NCBI GenBank assembly: GCA_002914845.1
Contig: JXTC01000319.1
Location: 297,464 to 361,463, forward strand
Reading direction: 5' to 3'
Origin: Trema orientale
Taxonomy: Eukaryota > Streptophyta > Magnoliopsida > Rosales > Cannabaceae
Length of the DNA: 64,000 bases
The notes under the pieces were generated by a model that searched no databases, was not told the origin of the DNA, and saw only the letters and a list, made by a program, of their open reading frames with translations. Shown here piece by piece: positions 34,850 to 46,440 of the stretch. The position numbers and the translations under genes were made by a program. Every line of letters begins with the position of its first letter. The first letter of the stretch is position 1.

Positions 34850-36310
34850 TCAACTATTTATTTAACCTATTTATTAATTCTAGTTAATTTTTCCTAAGAA
34901 GTGTTAAATTATTAGTATTCCTAATCATTATGGTGGTAATTTCTTTCTTTTTTCTTAATAAATTTCCCATGAACATAACTATTTAATATATATATATACA
35001 AGTGATGATGTAGATCTCGACCACCTATCTAATAATATAATATGATCACATCTACTTTATATATTGTGCATCAATAATATAACGGTGTATAATTTATTGG
35101 ATACAAACTATATGGTAATTATCATTGTTATCATATTTTGTAATTTTTTTTTTCCAATAGAAGAAACTGTTTGATCAAGTTGGATTGAGCTTTAAGTTTG
35201 ATTCGTCCAATAAGCATATTTCTTTTTTAGTTGATCCTTTTCAATATAAAATTCTTTAAAGTAGTTTTTCCCTTTTCAGCTTTGTTTTTTTATTTTTTTT
35301 AGTCTTTTTGGCCTATAATTCCTTTTTCCCAGCTACCAAATAAAGCATAAAGCTAGCTAATATACGGTTGTCATGTTCATACTGTTTTCAAAGTTTCTAG
35401 GCTGCTACTTTCCAAATTGCTCATGTGATTTCGGTGAGATACATTTGATTTTGTTCATTGCTTTAGGGTGCGTCAAATTAATACATACATAAAATGCAAA
35501 CAGACAAGAAATTTCTCTTCTAAATTCGAATAATTCGAAATTTTAAAACCACAATTATTATTACAGCTATCCCCAGATGATCATATATACATATATATTA
35601 TTGGTTTAAACAATGTCATATTCAATATTATGCGTACTATATATAGATACACTAACAAAAAATAATCAAAGTCTGACGTCTAACATATAATATGGCTCGA
35701 CTCACTTCTCACAAGCCATTCAGCTTCTAGATCACTATTAATCAATAATATTAAAAACATAAGCTGAGAATCAAATTAATAACACTAACAAATTATACGG
35801 TTTAAAAATTCCAACATCATGATTTATACATATATCCTCTTTGTTAATTATTTTTTAATTATTTTTCCTCTATGATTAGGAAAAGAGTATAGACAACAAG
35901 AACCACAAACCCAAAAGAAAAAAATAATAAAATATATAGGAGGCCGGGGAGCAAGAAGTGATGGACTTGGTGAATATAACAAAGGGATTGTAATTGGATG
36001 CGTCTTGTTTAAGTGAGAAAGTGAATTGCCTTTGTTTTTAGTGGGAATGTATGAATATCTTGACCATTTCAAATTTTAATTTGTTTTGCTAAAAGGGTCA
36101 ACTTTTGATCAATTCAGACTAGTGCATAAATTTTTTTGGGAAAATTAATGTGTATTTTATATTCGTATGTATTATGTAATGATGTAAGTTGCGGATATGC
36201 ATACAAAAGAGGAATGGTTTGCTTAGCTGGATTGGCCATAGAATGAGGTGGACGTTTACTTCTTTTTTTCTAGGAAGGAACCACACAAGCTCCAACTCTC
36301 TCTTTCTAAG
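34850..36310. other. Intergenic, nothing firmly recognised
   Basis: AT-rich downstream region. A minus frame at 36072-35848 (74 codons) has no recognisable domain or splice support. Confidence 0.4.
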
Positions 36311-36319
36311 AATTTTAAA

Positions 36320-37252
36320 GAGTTAATGTTACTATTGATCCTCAACCTATTACTATTTTGACATATTAGTTCTCAACCCTTTTTTTGTAGCATTTAAGTA
36401 TTAAACATTTCTCTTTTTGATACTATTGGTCCTTTTGGCATATTTTATCCAAGATTCCGTTAAAATTCATTTGAATAAAGGAAATTTTGCACCATTGATC
36501 TCGATTTTTCAATTGTTTAATAATTTGGTCCCAATTTTTTTGTACTCATATTTCCGATTAATAATATTGTACCTGTCAATCTTTTAGAAAATTAAAATTC
36601 AAAGATGGATATAAAATAAATTGTTCATTTAAAAATAAAATTCAAAAAAAAAAATTATACTGATAAACATTAGTTTATGTCAAACTATAGTAACTTTATG
36701 AACAAAATCAAACTATAGTAACTTTATGAACAAAAAATAATTATCTTATCATTTTTAAAATAAAAATAATTTCATATACACACTTTTATACTGGTCAAAT
36801 TTGACTAAAAATTTACTATATCCATTAAATGTTCATATAATTATGAATGGTTATTATAAAAAATTAATTAACTTTTTGCGATAAATAAGCCTGAAATTTT
36901 TTATAATTTTTCTTTAAATATTCATTTCTTTATATTATTGTGTCTCTCAACCTTTTGAAAAATTAATTTTTTTAGAATTTTAATTTTTCGAAAGATTGGC
37001 AGATGCAATATTATTAATCTGAAATATGAGAACAAAAAAATAGCGACCAAATTGTTAAACAATTGAAAAATCGAGATCAATGGTGTAAAATTTCTCTCAT
37101 TCAAAAAAATAACGGAATCTTAGATAGAATATACCAAAAGGACCAATGGTGCCAAAAAGAGAAACGTTTAGTACTTAAATATTACAAAAAAAAAGTTGAG
37201 GACCAATATGCCAAAATGATAATAGGTTGAGGACCAATGATGCCATTAACCC
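36320..37252. mobile_element. Mutator-like non-autonomous element with 300-bp inverted arms
   Basis: The left arm (36320 to about 36620) and right arm (about 36950 to 37252) are inverted copies of each other (for example CCTCAACCTATTA at both ends) around a loop of about 330 bp. The element is flanked by the 9-bp direct repeat AATTTTAAA (36311-36319 and 37253-37261). Long terminal inverted repeats with a 9-bp duplication are diagnostic for Mutator-like elements. Ends are GAGTTAATG and the complement of GGGTTAATG. No transposase is encoded. The frame at 37104-36922 is a shadow. Confidence 0.9.
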
Positions 37253-37261
37253 AATTTTAAA

Positions 37262-40200
37262 TCATCCCAAGACTTTGAACTAATCAACCTGTCAAATTCA
37301 GCCCGCCAAACTTGAAATCGAAATTGTAAACTCAAATATATAACAGATCCTAAGCTAAACAAATAACTAGAAACGTGGATATATATGAGATTTGGGGTAA
37401 TAGCAATTTAAGTGAAGATATTTGGATCTTAAAACACTTGGAGACATATTTAAAAGGGCTTTTTAGCCAAATAGTTGAATTTTATATTATATTTTGCAAA
37501 ATAGTTATTTTTCAAATACTATTAAAAATTGGCTGAATTTTGAAAATTATTTAGAAAATGACAGCTTTTTATATTTAGTATATCAAAATATATTGATTTA
37601 TATTTTGAAAATTGATTTATTTTTTAAAAAATTAATTTATTTTATAAAAAATAAATCAACTAAAAAATAACCATTTATCAAAATAAAATTATAAAACAGT
37701 CATTTATTAAATTGGTGTAAAGAACGGCATTTTTTCAATTGATCTGGAAAAAAAAAATCATTTCTTATAAATACTCTATTTAAAAAACCACAAGAGTTCA
37801 GCAGGGTTTTTAATTTGGACCCAGATTCTTTGTCCAGTTATCTGTCTTGTGTAATTTTTGTCTATCTAATCAAATTTTGACATGTTAACTTAAAAATAAA
37901 AATATTTAATAAAAGTCATTTATTTAAATTTTGTAACCGGTCATTTACAATTTTTGGGGGTAAAATTACGTGAACGTGTTAGAAAAGGAGGAAGTGAAAG
38001 GATAACACATGTGTGACGTAAATTACTTCATTCCGAAAATTAATTGAAAAAAAATAAAGAATTATACTTAAAAGATCCCAATGGAAATACCTCCTCCACA
38101 AACACACTAATGACATAATTTCTATCCACAAATCAGCAATTTGCTGATCATGTGATTTAAATAATTGTACAGTCACATGCGGATAACAGACTTATTCTTT
38201 TCCGAAATTAAAAAGGAACGGCTTAAAAAAAGAAATTAATGGATCTCGTTTTGAGAAATATAAAATGCATTATTTAATTTGTTAGGAAATTACTTAGCTC
38301 AGTTTCTTCTTTTTTTTTTTTTTTTTTATAAGTACTTAGCTCAATTCTTATAAAAGCTTAAACTATTAAAAGACGCTTGATCCTGATTAATATTTATATT
38401 CTTCCAGGAGTTTCCAACGCTTTATGAATGCTTACTAATCAACTCACCACGCCACCACTCAAGTTGTATATTGAACTCAATAGTATCTTGAATTAGAAAC
38501 CATATATTAGCACAACTTGATGCCTTTAGAAGATTAGCTTGTATTTGTTTTAGATTCAAATCCTAATTTGGTTCCTAAACTATTTCTAAAATATTTAGTC
38601 CCTAAATTTTTATACAGAGAGTAATGGTCTCTATCCTTTCTAGAAGTACTTAATTTCGTCATTTTAAACACTTTCTATTAAAGATTTAACAAAACATACG
38701 TATTATATATAGGCAAAATTGCAGTATCATATAGTGTTGGATTTTTTCTTTATTGGGTTTTATATTCGGAATGCGACTAAACCCGATCAGGGAACTGGTT
38801 TATCAGGAATAAACCTAATTAAAAGGCAATATATCCTGACACAATGAGATTAATACGAGGATATATACAGTAAATCACATATTTATTCTATTTGGTCAAA
38901 AATATTACTAAGATGAGGTATAATATTCATTAATTATTTTTTGTGCGTGTGAAAAAATATTCTATATTAAGTGAATATTAGTCTTTCATGTTAGATTTAC
39001 ATGTATAGAACGTGAAACGTATCCTACAAAAATCTCTCTCCTTAGTCCACTGAACATGAGTGCTCTTGAGTTGTGGATTTTGTAACGGTTGTTCCAGTAA
39101 CACCATTCACTATGAACATTGAAGGAGACATTCAACTCGGAGTATCATGAGACCTCCCGTAATAATCCTGGACTGATACCTACCTAGTGATCCAATCTAG
39201 AGCTGCCATAGACGCTTCCGTATGTATACCAAGGTAATTTTTTCCATCATATAGTATAGAACTCATAGATAAAATTTCTAAATTTTGACGACAATCTTTA
39301 TAACGTCCTAAACTATGGCTAAAATTAATCATATATAATCATATTTTTCTAAAACTCTAGCCACTTTCTTTTTATCTGAAAGCTTCCTTTTCTCTTTATA
39401 ATTTTGATCTCTCATGGATACCACTCCTTCGAAGAGGAAGATTCTCCTTGGATCTCTCTCTCTGATAGGATATTTTCTTTTTGTTTTGTTTTCATTTCTA
39501 TTTAATAACCATTTCTCTTGTGTAAAGGTAGATTTCTGTCTCTATCATCCTTTTATCCCACTTTCTATATAGATTTAGTTATGATTTCGGACTAATAAAT
39601 GTCGATGAATATTGACTCGGCAAAAAACTTGTCACCATATCTTTCAGAAAGAGTAAACTCAAGTGGTGGAATTGGTATTTTGCAAGAATCAAAGTTTATT
39701 GCCTTAATATTTTATACTTATAAAGTTAGATGCAATTACAGTTATTTAAGGTTTCATTAACAATGTAATTTGTTGTAAAATGTATTTTGCTTATTTTTCT
39801 TTTTTCCTAACATGGTGGTTAAGCATATGCATGTTTGTTGTGAAACCTCACATAATTTACGTAGCAGAGAGTTAGCTTATTAATTTAATTGGAGAATCTT
39901 TCTTCCATGATGAGCATTTGTTATTGTAAATGTTTCTACTTTCAAATAGCAAGTTCGTATTTATCTCCGAAAAAAAAAGGGTGATATTTTCCCCTAACAA
40001 AAATGATTCAAAAGACACATATTCTTTTTGCAAATAGCAATCTGATCATGTTGAAAAGGACTAACGACAAAGTTTGAGAAAGCTTCGTGACTGCTATTCT
40101 TGTTTTAAAGTTTAGTAACAAAAAAGAGCTGCTCCCCATCCTTTACTAAAAGTTTCTTCTTCCTTCTTTATATAAGTCCGCTATAGAGAGGTGATCCTCC

Positions 40201-40768
40201 GGTATGATTATAATAATTAACATGATTATAATAATATAAACTTGATAATTGTTACCTAACCAATAATAGAATCTTGATTCTGATCTACATTGTTTAATGA
40301 TTCTAGATTAAAAACCAAAACGAAAAAACAAAAACAAAATTATGCTCAAAACAATAGCATTGACCCACCGAATTTCTAAAAGCATTGCGTACTTATCCCG
40401 ATTTAAGAGCAGAAAAATTCATTCCAAACTCACTATTTACGTAACTGCTTCACGTATATATATATATATATATTGTATATATGGGACTCATTTCAATAGA
40501 TATTTTCTTTTTAACTTATCAGGTATAATATTTTTTTCACCATTTAATTTTGAATTAATGGCCATCATTTAAAGAGTTGTTGACAAAAAAAAATGGCATC
40601 ATAATTGCTTTTTGTACATAATTCATAACACATACAAAATGTATTGTATATATCTATAGTTATTAAAAAAAAACATAATTTTTTTTAGTCTATATAGATA
40701 TATAAATATATATATATATACCTGTTAAATATTGCATGACGTTTTGCAAAACTCAATAGTTACATATA
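37262..40768. other. Intergenic, one dispersed repeat, otherwise unresolved
   Basis: 37535-37780 is the second copy of the dispersed repeat described at 18405. Moderately complex sequence at about 38740-39250 could be a decayed LTR, but no termini or coding motifs were found. A (TA)n run lies near 40455. No gene is supported. Confidence 0.4.
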
Positions 40769-40777
40769 TTATATATA

Positions 40778-41530
40778 GGGATAATAATATTAAAATACCC
40801 TCACTTTTAACTTTTTTGCAAAAAAAAAAAAAAAAAAAAAAAACCATGATTTTTGAATGTTTGTAAAATAATACCCTCACTTTTAAATTTCTACAAAATA
40901 ATACCATGATTTTTGAATTTTTATAAAATAATACACTCACTTTTGAATTATGCAAATTAATATGCTAACAATTAAAATTCTTGTAAATTAATACTCTAAC
41001 ATTTGAAATTCCTATAAATTTATAACCTTAATACCCAATTAGTTGATTTTAATGATAAAAAGATGGTAGTAACTATCATCAACTTAATTAAAACTTATTA
41101 AATAATTTTATAGTTAGCTTATTTCACTTTTCATTTAAAAAAAAGTAAAAAATTAGAGCGAAAGGTAAAAATAATTAATTGTAAAAAAAATGAGAGTAAA
41201 AGAAATTGGTGTTTTCTTAGCAATTAACCAAAAAAAGTAGTTATAAAATATTTCTGATAATATATTAATATCTAAACTTTTTAATAAGTTAATGAGAGGA
41301 GTTTGCATCTTTTAATTTCCTCATAATATAAATATACAAAGAAAATAAAAATTGAGGATATTAATTTGCAGAAATCATAAATATTAGGGTATTAATTTGC
41401 AGAATTCGTAAATATGAGGATATGAATTTGCAGATTTACAAACATGAGGTTATTAATTTATAGAAGTTCAAAAGATAGGGTATGTTTTACAAAAAAATTA
41501 AAAATAAAGGTATTTTCACGCGATTAACCC
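40778..41530. mobile_element. Mutator-like inverted-repeat element, 753 bp
   Basis: It begins GGGATAATAATATTAAAATA and ends as the complement of GGGTTAATCGCGTGAAAATA. Arms share AATA(C)CCTCA..TTTT blocks in inverted order, and the flanks are a perfect 9-bp repeat TTATATATA (40769-40777, 41531-41539). The inner arms are built from loosely repeated AATACCCTCACTTTTGAATT-like units of about 30-50 bp. A run of about 24 A bases lies near 40820. No coding capacity. Confidence 0.85.
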
Positions 41531-41539
41531 TTATATATA

Positions 41540-43117
41540 AATACAAGCTAAACTGAAAAACTTCTAATTAATTTGACTTACTTTTTAAATTTTTCGAATT
41601 AATCACTGCTGTAGATTGATCTTTACATAACTACATAATGCATGGGAAGATTAGAAACATGAATTATAGAATCAAATAACAACATTTACAAGGCAAGAGA
41701 CAAATTATTATAAAGAGAATTGTAAAGGGTGCAATATTATTGAAGAAAACTATAAAGATATATATATATATTAAATCAGAAACATTATATCACTCACCAA
41801 GACCTTCTGTTTGGATTACTTAGTAACGTTTAAATAATTAGTACATGAGCTGATAATATCAAACTTTCATTGTTATCAAAAAAAAAAAATCATTAAATAT
41901 ATAATATAGTACAGGTTGTATATGTTAGCCAAAATAATGCATATAGCATGTAAAGAAACAAACAAAAATACTGGAATTTTAATAGAATAACAAAATAATA
42001 ACAACAATACCAAAACAGTAGGAAATTCAAATTACAACGAGGAATTGAGACTTGTGTATCTCACAATCTCCTTAAAATAGATTTGCCTCTTCTCAGTCAC
42101 TGCTTGAGGTCGTTAGGTGTCCAGCTCCCAGGATACAACAGTTGATGAGCAGCGATTGTTACACTACAAGTGCTACTCTGGCGAACTAAAAGAAGCCCGA
42201 ACTCTATTATACTGAAAATCTATACTCTAGAGAGAACTTATTGAGAAGAGAAACAAAAACTGAAGGTAAGAATACTTATTAGTTGGTATGAAATTCTAAA
42301 GAGAATGGATGTGAATTTATAGGATTCAAGGGAGGGCTATTACAAGTATGGAATTAATTACGATTTAATTCCAAAAATGTTTTACATTCAAACATTTTAG
42401 CATGTCAATTTCTATACAAATTTAATCTAGCCTAGACTAAATTTGTGACTCCAAAATTAACCTCAAAATTAATCTGTCAGTTTTATTTTTCGTTTCAAAA
42501 GAATGCTGATGCTGTGATTCCTTGGGTTCAAGTTTTCTTACGAATACATTATTAGAATAAGAAATATCATAAGGATCACTAATGTTATAAATTAAAGAGT
42601 TTATATTTTCTACAATCTCCAACCTTTCCCTCGAGTGTTAATTAGATCCCAAACTTTATATATTTATATCTCTTAGTCTATTTTCATTTTTCCATTTATT
42701 TCAGCAGTTATTTATTAGTTTTAATATCACTTAGATCTTCAACTTTTACACAATGTATCACTTAGATCTTTATTCTTTATTTTATAGCTTTTGACTCCTC
42801 AAATTTTTATTTTTGTAATACTTAGATCCTTTTTTTATATCTATCTCTCAAATTTTGTCTTATTCACATATGTGGTCAAAAGTAAAGTTTAAAATTATTG
42901 AAGAATTGTCATTGTTCTTTAAAATTATAATTGCATACACAGAAATAGCTAGAAAGTAATTATCTTGACTAATGAATAGTTTGTAATCTACCAAGAACCC
43001 AATTATAGTAGATTTTTGACATACAAATTTTATCTTTAATAATTTTAACTTCAATTTTGACTACACATGTGAATCCTTTGAGATTTGACAGAAAAACATA
43101 AATACAAAATTTTTTTA
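41540..43117. other. Intergenic with a probable minus-strand LTR fragment
   Basis: About 41980-42400, read on the minus strand, resembles a Copia-type LTR: a TATAAATTCACATCC promoter-like site, then AGATTGTGAGATACACAAGT near its end. Ends were not defined. The remainder is AT-rich with no gene. Confidence 0.3.
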
Positions 43118-43240
43118 AGGGCCTATCTATAATAGGGATGCCCCTATATAGGGCTGAAATTTAGGAGACCGTTGATCAAATCCAAAGGCCTAAAAGTGAA
43201 GTGCGCATAAAGCTAAGAATACACCTAACCTCGTTGTATA
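43118..43240. mobile_element. One-ended relic of a short inverted-repeat element
   Basis: GGCCTATCTATAATAGGGAT and the following GCCCCTATATAGGGC match the end of the intact element at 51356 (CTACAGTAGGGGCGCCCCTACGTAGGGC). Only one arm is present. Confidence 0.4.
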
Positions 43241-43599
43241 ACATCTAACCTTCCTCTTTGTTGCTTTCCCTATTCCTTCGTCTGTATGTCTCTTCGTTTT
43301 TTTTTTTTTTTTTTTTTTTCTCTAATTGCGTATGTATCTCTCTACTCCTTTCTTTTTGTTCCCCTTTTTCTCTCTATAAAAATTGGTCTCGTCGAGTTCA
43401 AGTCGTAGTGCCAGTCCATTGTGACGGTAAATAGGGCTTCAGAAAAGACTGAAATTGAAAAAAAGGCGGAGGAATTATCAATTTTGACCCTCTTTTAATA
43501 CATGTGATGAAAAAATGGATAATTTAGAAATTATTTACAAAATTAGGAGTTTTATTGTCATGTCATTTAATGAATAATTTAGAGTTCTAAAATTACCCC

Positions 43600-43950
43600 T
43601 AACTCGACCCTAGTTGCAAATTTTCGACCAAGTCGAAAAAATCAAATGTAACGGAGGCGGCGCCGGGAAGACGGCCGACTATGTTCGATTGAGGTCGAAA
43701 TTTTTTGACTATGGTCGAACGCCAATCGAATGCCGGTCAAAAATTTCGACCGGTCGCTTTGACCCCAGTCGAATTGTTCGACTACGGTCGAACGGTGGCT
43801 CGAAATTTTTCAGCCACTGGTTGAAAAATGATCGAAAAAACTGGGAGAGATGGCCGAACAAGTTCGACTACGATCGAAATTTTTCGAACCTAGTCGAGCG
43901 GAGGTGCCGCCGCCGGGGTCGGGATCGGGACCGGTGGTGGCGACTAAAGT
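43600..43950. other. GC-rich block of TTCGAC / GTCGAA dyads
   Basis: A sharp rise in GC and CpG content within AT-rich surroundings. At least ten near-copies of TTCGACYAxGGTCGAA occur, each its own imperfect palindrome, for example near 43680, 43705, 43770, 43865 and 43890, plus GGCGGCGCCGG and GCCGCCGCCGGGG runs. The 112-codon frame at 43614-43952 (Arg/Asp-rich) is open across it but has no recognisable domain, and its first codon is TTG, so it is not called a gene. Confidence 0.6.
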
Positions 43951-44089
43951 AGTTTAAAGTTTGTTGAAGAAATAGGATATCCAAGTAATTTTGCATGTGT
44001 GACATGGCAATTGGGGTTAGTTTTGAAAACATTAATGAGTGAGTCTTATTTTTCATCACAAAGATTTAGTAGACCCTTTAGGTGTAAAT

Positions 44090-44345
44090 TCTCCTTAAGN
44101 TGACCAATTTTAGTAACAAAAAAATAATAATATCTTCTATTAAAACAGAATTAATCTTTATTATTCTCCTTAATTTCGAGAATATTATTGTATTTTATCT
44201 ATTAAAATTAATTAAAAAGTCAACTTAGGGTATTAATTTTTAGAAATTCTTAATCTCAGGATATTATTTTGAAGAGTCTAAACTTCAGGGTCTAAATTGC
44301 AGAACACCTAAACCTCATAGTATTTTTTTAAGTTTACCCTTAATA
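44090..44345. mobile_element. Half copy of the Mutator-like element family
   Basis: The sequence matches the centre and right arm of the 58741-59100 element (CCAATTTTAG, GAAATTCTTAATCT, TCTAAACTTCAGG, and an end TTTTTTTAAGTTTACCC). The left arm is missing, and a single N (44100) stands at the break. Confidence 0.65.
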
Positions 44346-44800
44346 AAAAGGTGCGGGGTTTTCTACAAAAAGGCTATACATGGTGGTCTTTTTCTTTTTC
44401 GATATTATCTCCTTGTTATATATGTACACCCACGTACCCCTATTGCGGCACCATTATCGGTAAAGATATGTGCATACATGGGAAACATTTTCAAGCCGAG
44501 TAATGTTAGACCATCTCCCATTTAACATATTGATGCTAAAAAAAAGTGCGTCAATTCTAAATTTAGCATATCATATTAAATTTAACACGTAATTTCTAGG
44601 TTAAAACAATAATATTTTATATTCAATTATTTCTTTTGTCTACAAAAGATCCCTTTTTTTTTTTTTAAAGGTTAATCCATCTGTATATGAGAGAGAGATT
44701 CAACAAGGCCTGCTTTTCGTGATGTTATTGATTCACCCCTTTGTTATTATACTTAAAATTTTTAACTAGTTTCTCTTGAATTCTATACTTAAAATTTGAA

Positions 44801-45529
44801 GTGCCTGCTTTTCGTAATGTTATTGATGTTCCCCTAGTTGTCAGAAAACTACACAAATCCTACAAAGAGGTGTGAGACTTGCAGTTTCTATAATCCGTTG
44901 ATTGCTTAATTCAATTCACTATGTCATTAGTTTTTCTTCTTGTAGGTAAGGAAGGAACTAGGCATTGGGGAAGATGTCAAGCTAGCTCTAAACTTTGGTG
45001 GGCAGGTGAGCTTAATTTTCTCATGTAGTATGATGTATTAGTTTTCAGTGTCATCTGGTGCATGACCCTTCTTGCACCCTTAGAAATTCTTTATTGATAT
45101 TAGAAATTCGCCGCCTCCAATTTATTTTGATTTTATTATTTTTCTTTTTCTATTTTGCAGCCAGCCGGCTGGAAGTTGAAGGAGTTTTTACCTTTTGGTT
45201 GGTTGTACCTGGTACCTTTTGTATCTTATGCTATATATCTTCCTTAAGTAGAATGTGAATTAATTAGTTGATACAATATTTTCATTCCTAATGTAAGTTT
45301 GTCGTACTATGATTAGAGTATGGTAAATGAATTTCTTTTAATTTTGTTCAATAACGTCTTTGCTATTATTTTGGTACCGCAGGTATCATATGATTCAAAA
45401 TTGAGCAATCATGGCCTAGGCTTTGATATGGATCTAACTAATTTTATGGATGGAGATGAGCCGATATCATATGAGAAGGCAAAGGATTTCTTTGCTCAGG
45501 ATCCTTCACCTAGTAGCTTAAGACATTAG
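44801..45529 (+). pseudogene. L-arabinokinase fragment, exons from two distant domains
   Basis: Four exon-like blocks keep GT..AG borders and one frame: 44801-44869 (PAFRNVIDVPLVVRKLHKS), 44946-45005 (VRKELGIGEDVKLALNFGGQ), 45161-45211 (PAGWKLKEFLPFGWLYL) and 45383-45529 (GFDMDLTNFMDGDEPISYEK then FFAQDPSPS and a stop). The first three match the N-terminal glycosyltransferase-like region of plant L-arabinokinase (ARA1). The fourth matches its C-terminal GHMP kinase region. In the real gene (about 1,000 residues) several hundred residues lie between blocks three and four; here they are missing, as are both ends. One codon is lost in block three. A partial duplicate of the first exon (PAFRDVID) lies at 44709-44732. 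Such a chimera cannot make arabinose 1-phosphate. It lies next to a CACTA 3' end. Confidence 0.85.
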
Positions 45530-45719
45530 TTTTTTGTTTTCATAATTTTGAATAATATTCATTGTATGGGTTTTTTTTTTTTTTTTGGCTTGGGCAATGT
45601 ATGAATATTTAGAATAATATTCATAATATGATATAAATTTTCTTATTGGTTATATTATTTTTTTTAATTGAATTTTGAATATTCACAAATAATTATTAGA
45701 AATAATATATATTTGAAAA

Positions 45720-46036
45720 TAGCTTCACAATGTTTTGCAGACGTGTTGACACGTCTAGAAAAGAATCTGGTCTTAAAAACTTTCACAGACGTGTTTTTAT
45801 GTCTGCAAAAGTAGAACGCGCCGGCAAAAGTTAATTTTTTCGCAGACGCGTTTTCTAGCTGCTTTTGCAGGCGAATTTTACTGTTTCGCCAGAGTATTAA
45901 AAAATAACTTTCGCAGGCGTGGAATCATAGACGAGTGCTGCAGACGCGAATTTGCGTCTGAGAAACTTTTTCTGGCGCAATTCATTACTTTTGCAGACAC
46001 ATTTTTGCGCCGGCAAAAGTCGTATTTCTTGTAGTG
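45720..46036 (+). mobile_element. CACTA transposon 3' end with subterminal repeats
   Basis: It ends TATTTCTTGTAGTG, the inverted form of CACTACAAGAAATA, the common plant CACTA terminus. The preceding 300 bp hold repeated GCAGACG/CGTCTGC and GGCGCAA/GCCGGCAAAAG motifs in both directions, as in CACTA subterminal regions. The arabinokinase fragment ends about 190 bp upstream and may be cargo. A convincing 5' end was not found to the left. Confidence 0.75.
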
Positions 46037-46227
46037 TTTAATTATATATAATCACACTATTTGATCGCTGCTTTACACCTACCAAGTCAATCATCAACAT
46101 CAACAAAGAAGAACTGAGAGAACTTACAACAAGTTCAATTGAAGACTTGAGCGAAGACTATTGATCATAATGGCATGCAGTCAACTATTTTATCGAAGAA
46201 AGCTTTCAACACATCAAGGACGTATTA

Positions 46228-46440
46228 AAAGCTGGGGGGCTATTGTTGTGTAGTTTTTTACCACCATAAATAGTTGACCTGCCTAATCCCAAAAAAGGCC
46301 ACTAGCTTAATAAGGATCGAACTCTTAGTAAGTCGAAAAATGTCGCCTTCCTGATAGCAAAAGCGAAAGTGAAGTATGCGACTAAAAAGTGATCTCATTG
46401 ATCTTCCATATAAACTTATGGAGAAGTAGGAAAGTACTTA
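46228..46440 (+). repeat. Polypurine tract and start of a Ty3/gypsy 3' LTR
   Basis: AAAGCTGGGGGGCTAT (46228-46243) directly precedes TGTTGTGTAGTTTTTTACC (from 46244), the usual junction of polypurine tract and 3' LTR in Tat/Ogre-type elements. The LTR start resembles the candidate LTR at 4729-5727. The right limit is not defined. Confidence 0.5.

Noticed and set aside
38521..38600. GATTCAAATCC as box B of another SINE
   Set aside because: No box A at proper spacing and no tail.
42168..42190. CACTACAAG as the 5' end of the CACTA element that ends at 46036
   Set aside because: Agreement with CACTACAAGAAATA stops after nine bases and the surroundings look like a minus-strand LTR; the flanking three bases (TTA) do not match TTT.
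43614..43952. 112-codon Arg/Asp-rich frame
   Set aside because: It starts with TTG and is produced by the repeated TTCGAC/GTCGAA motifs; no protein family is recognised.
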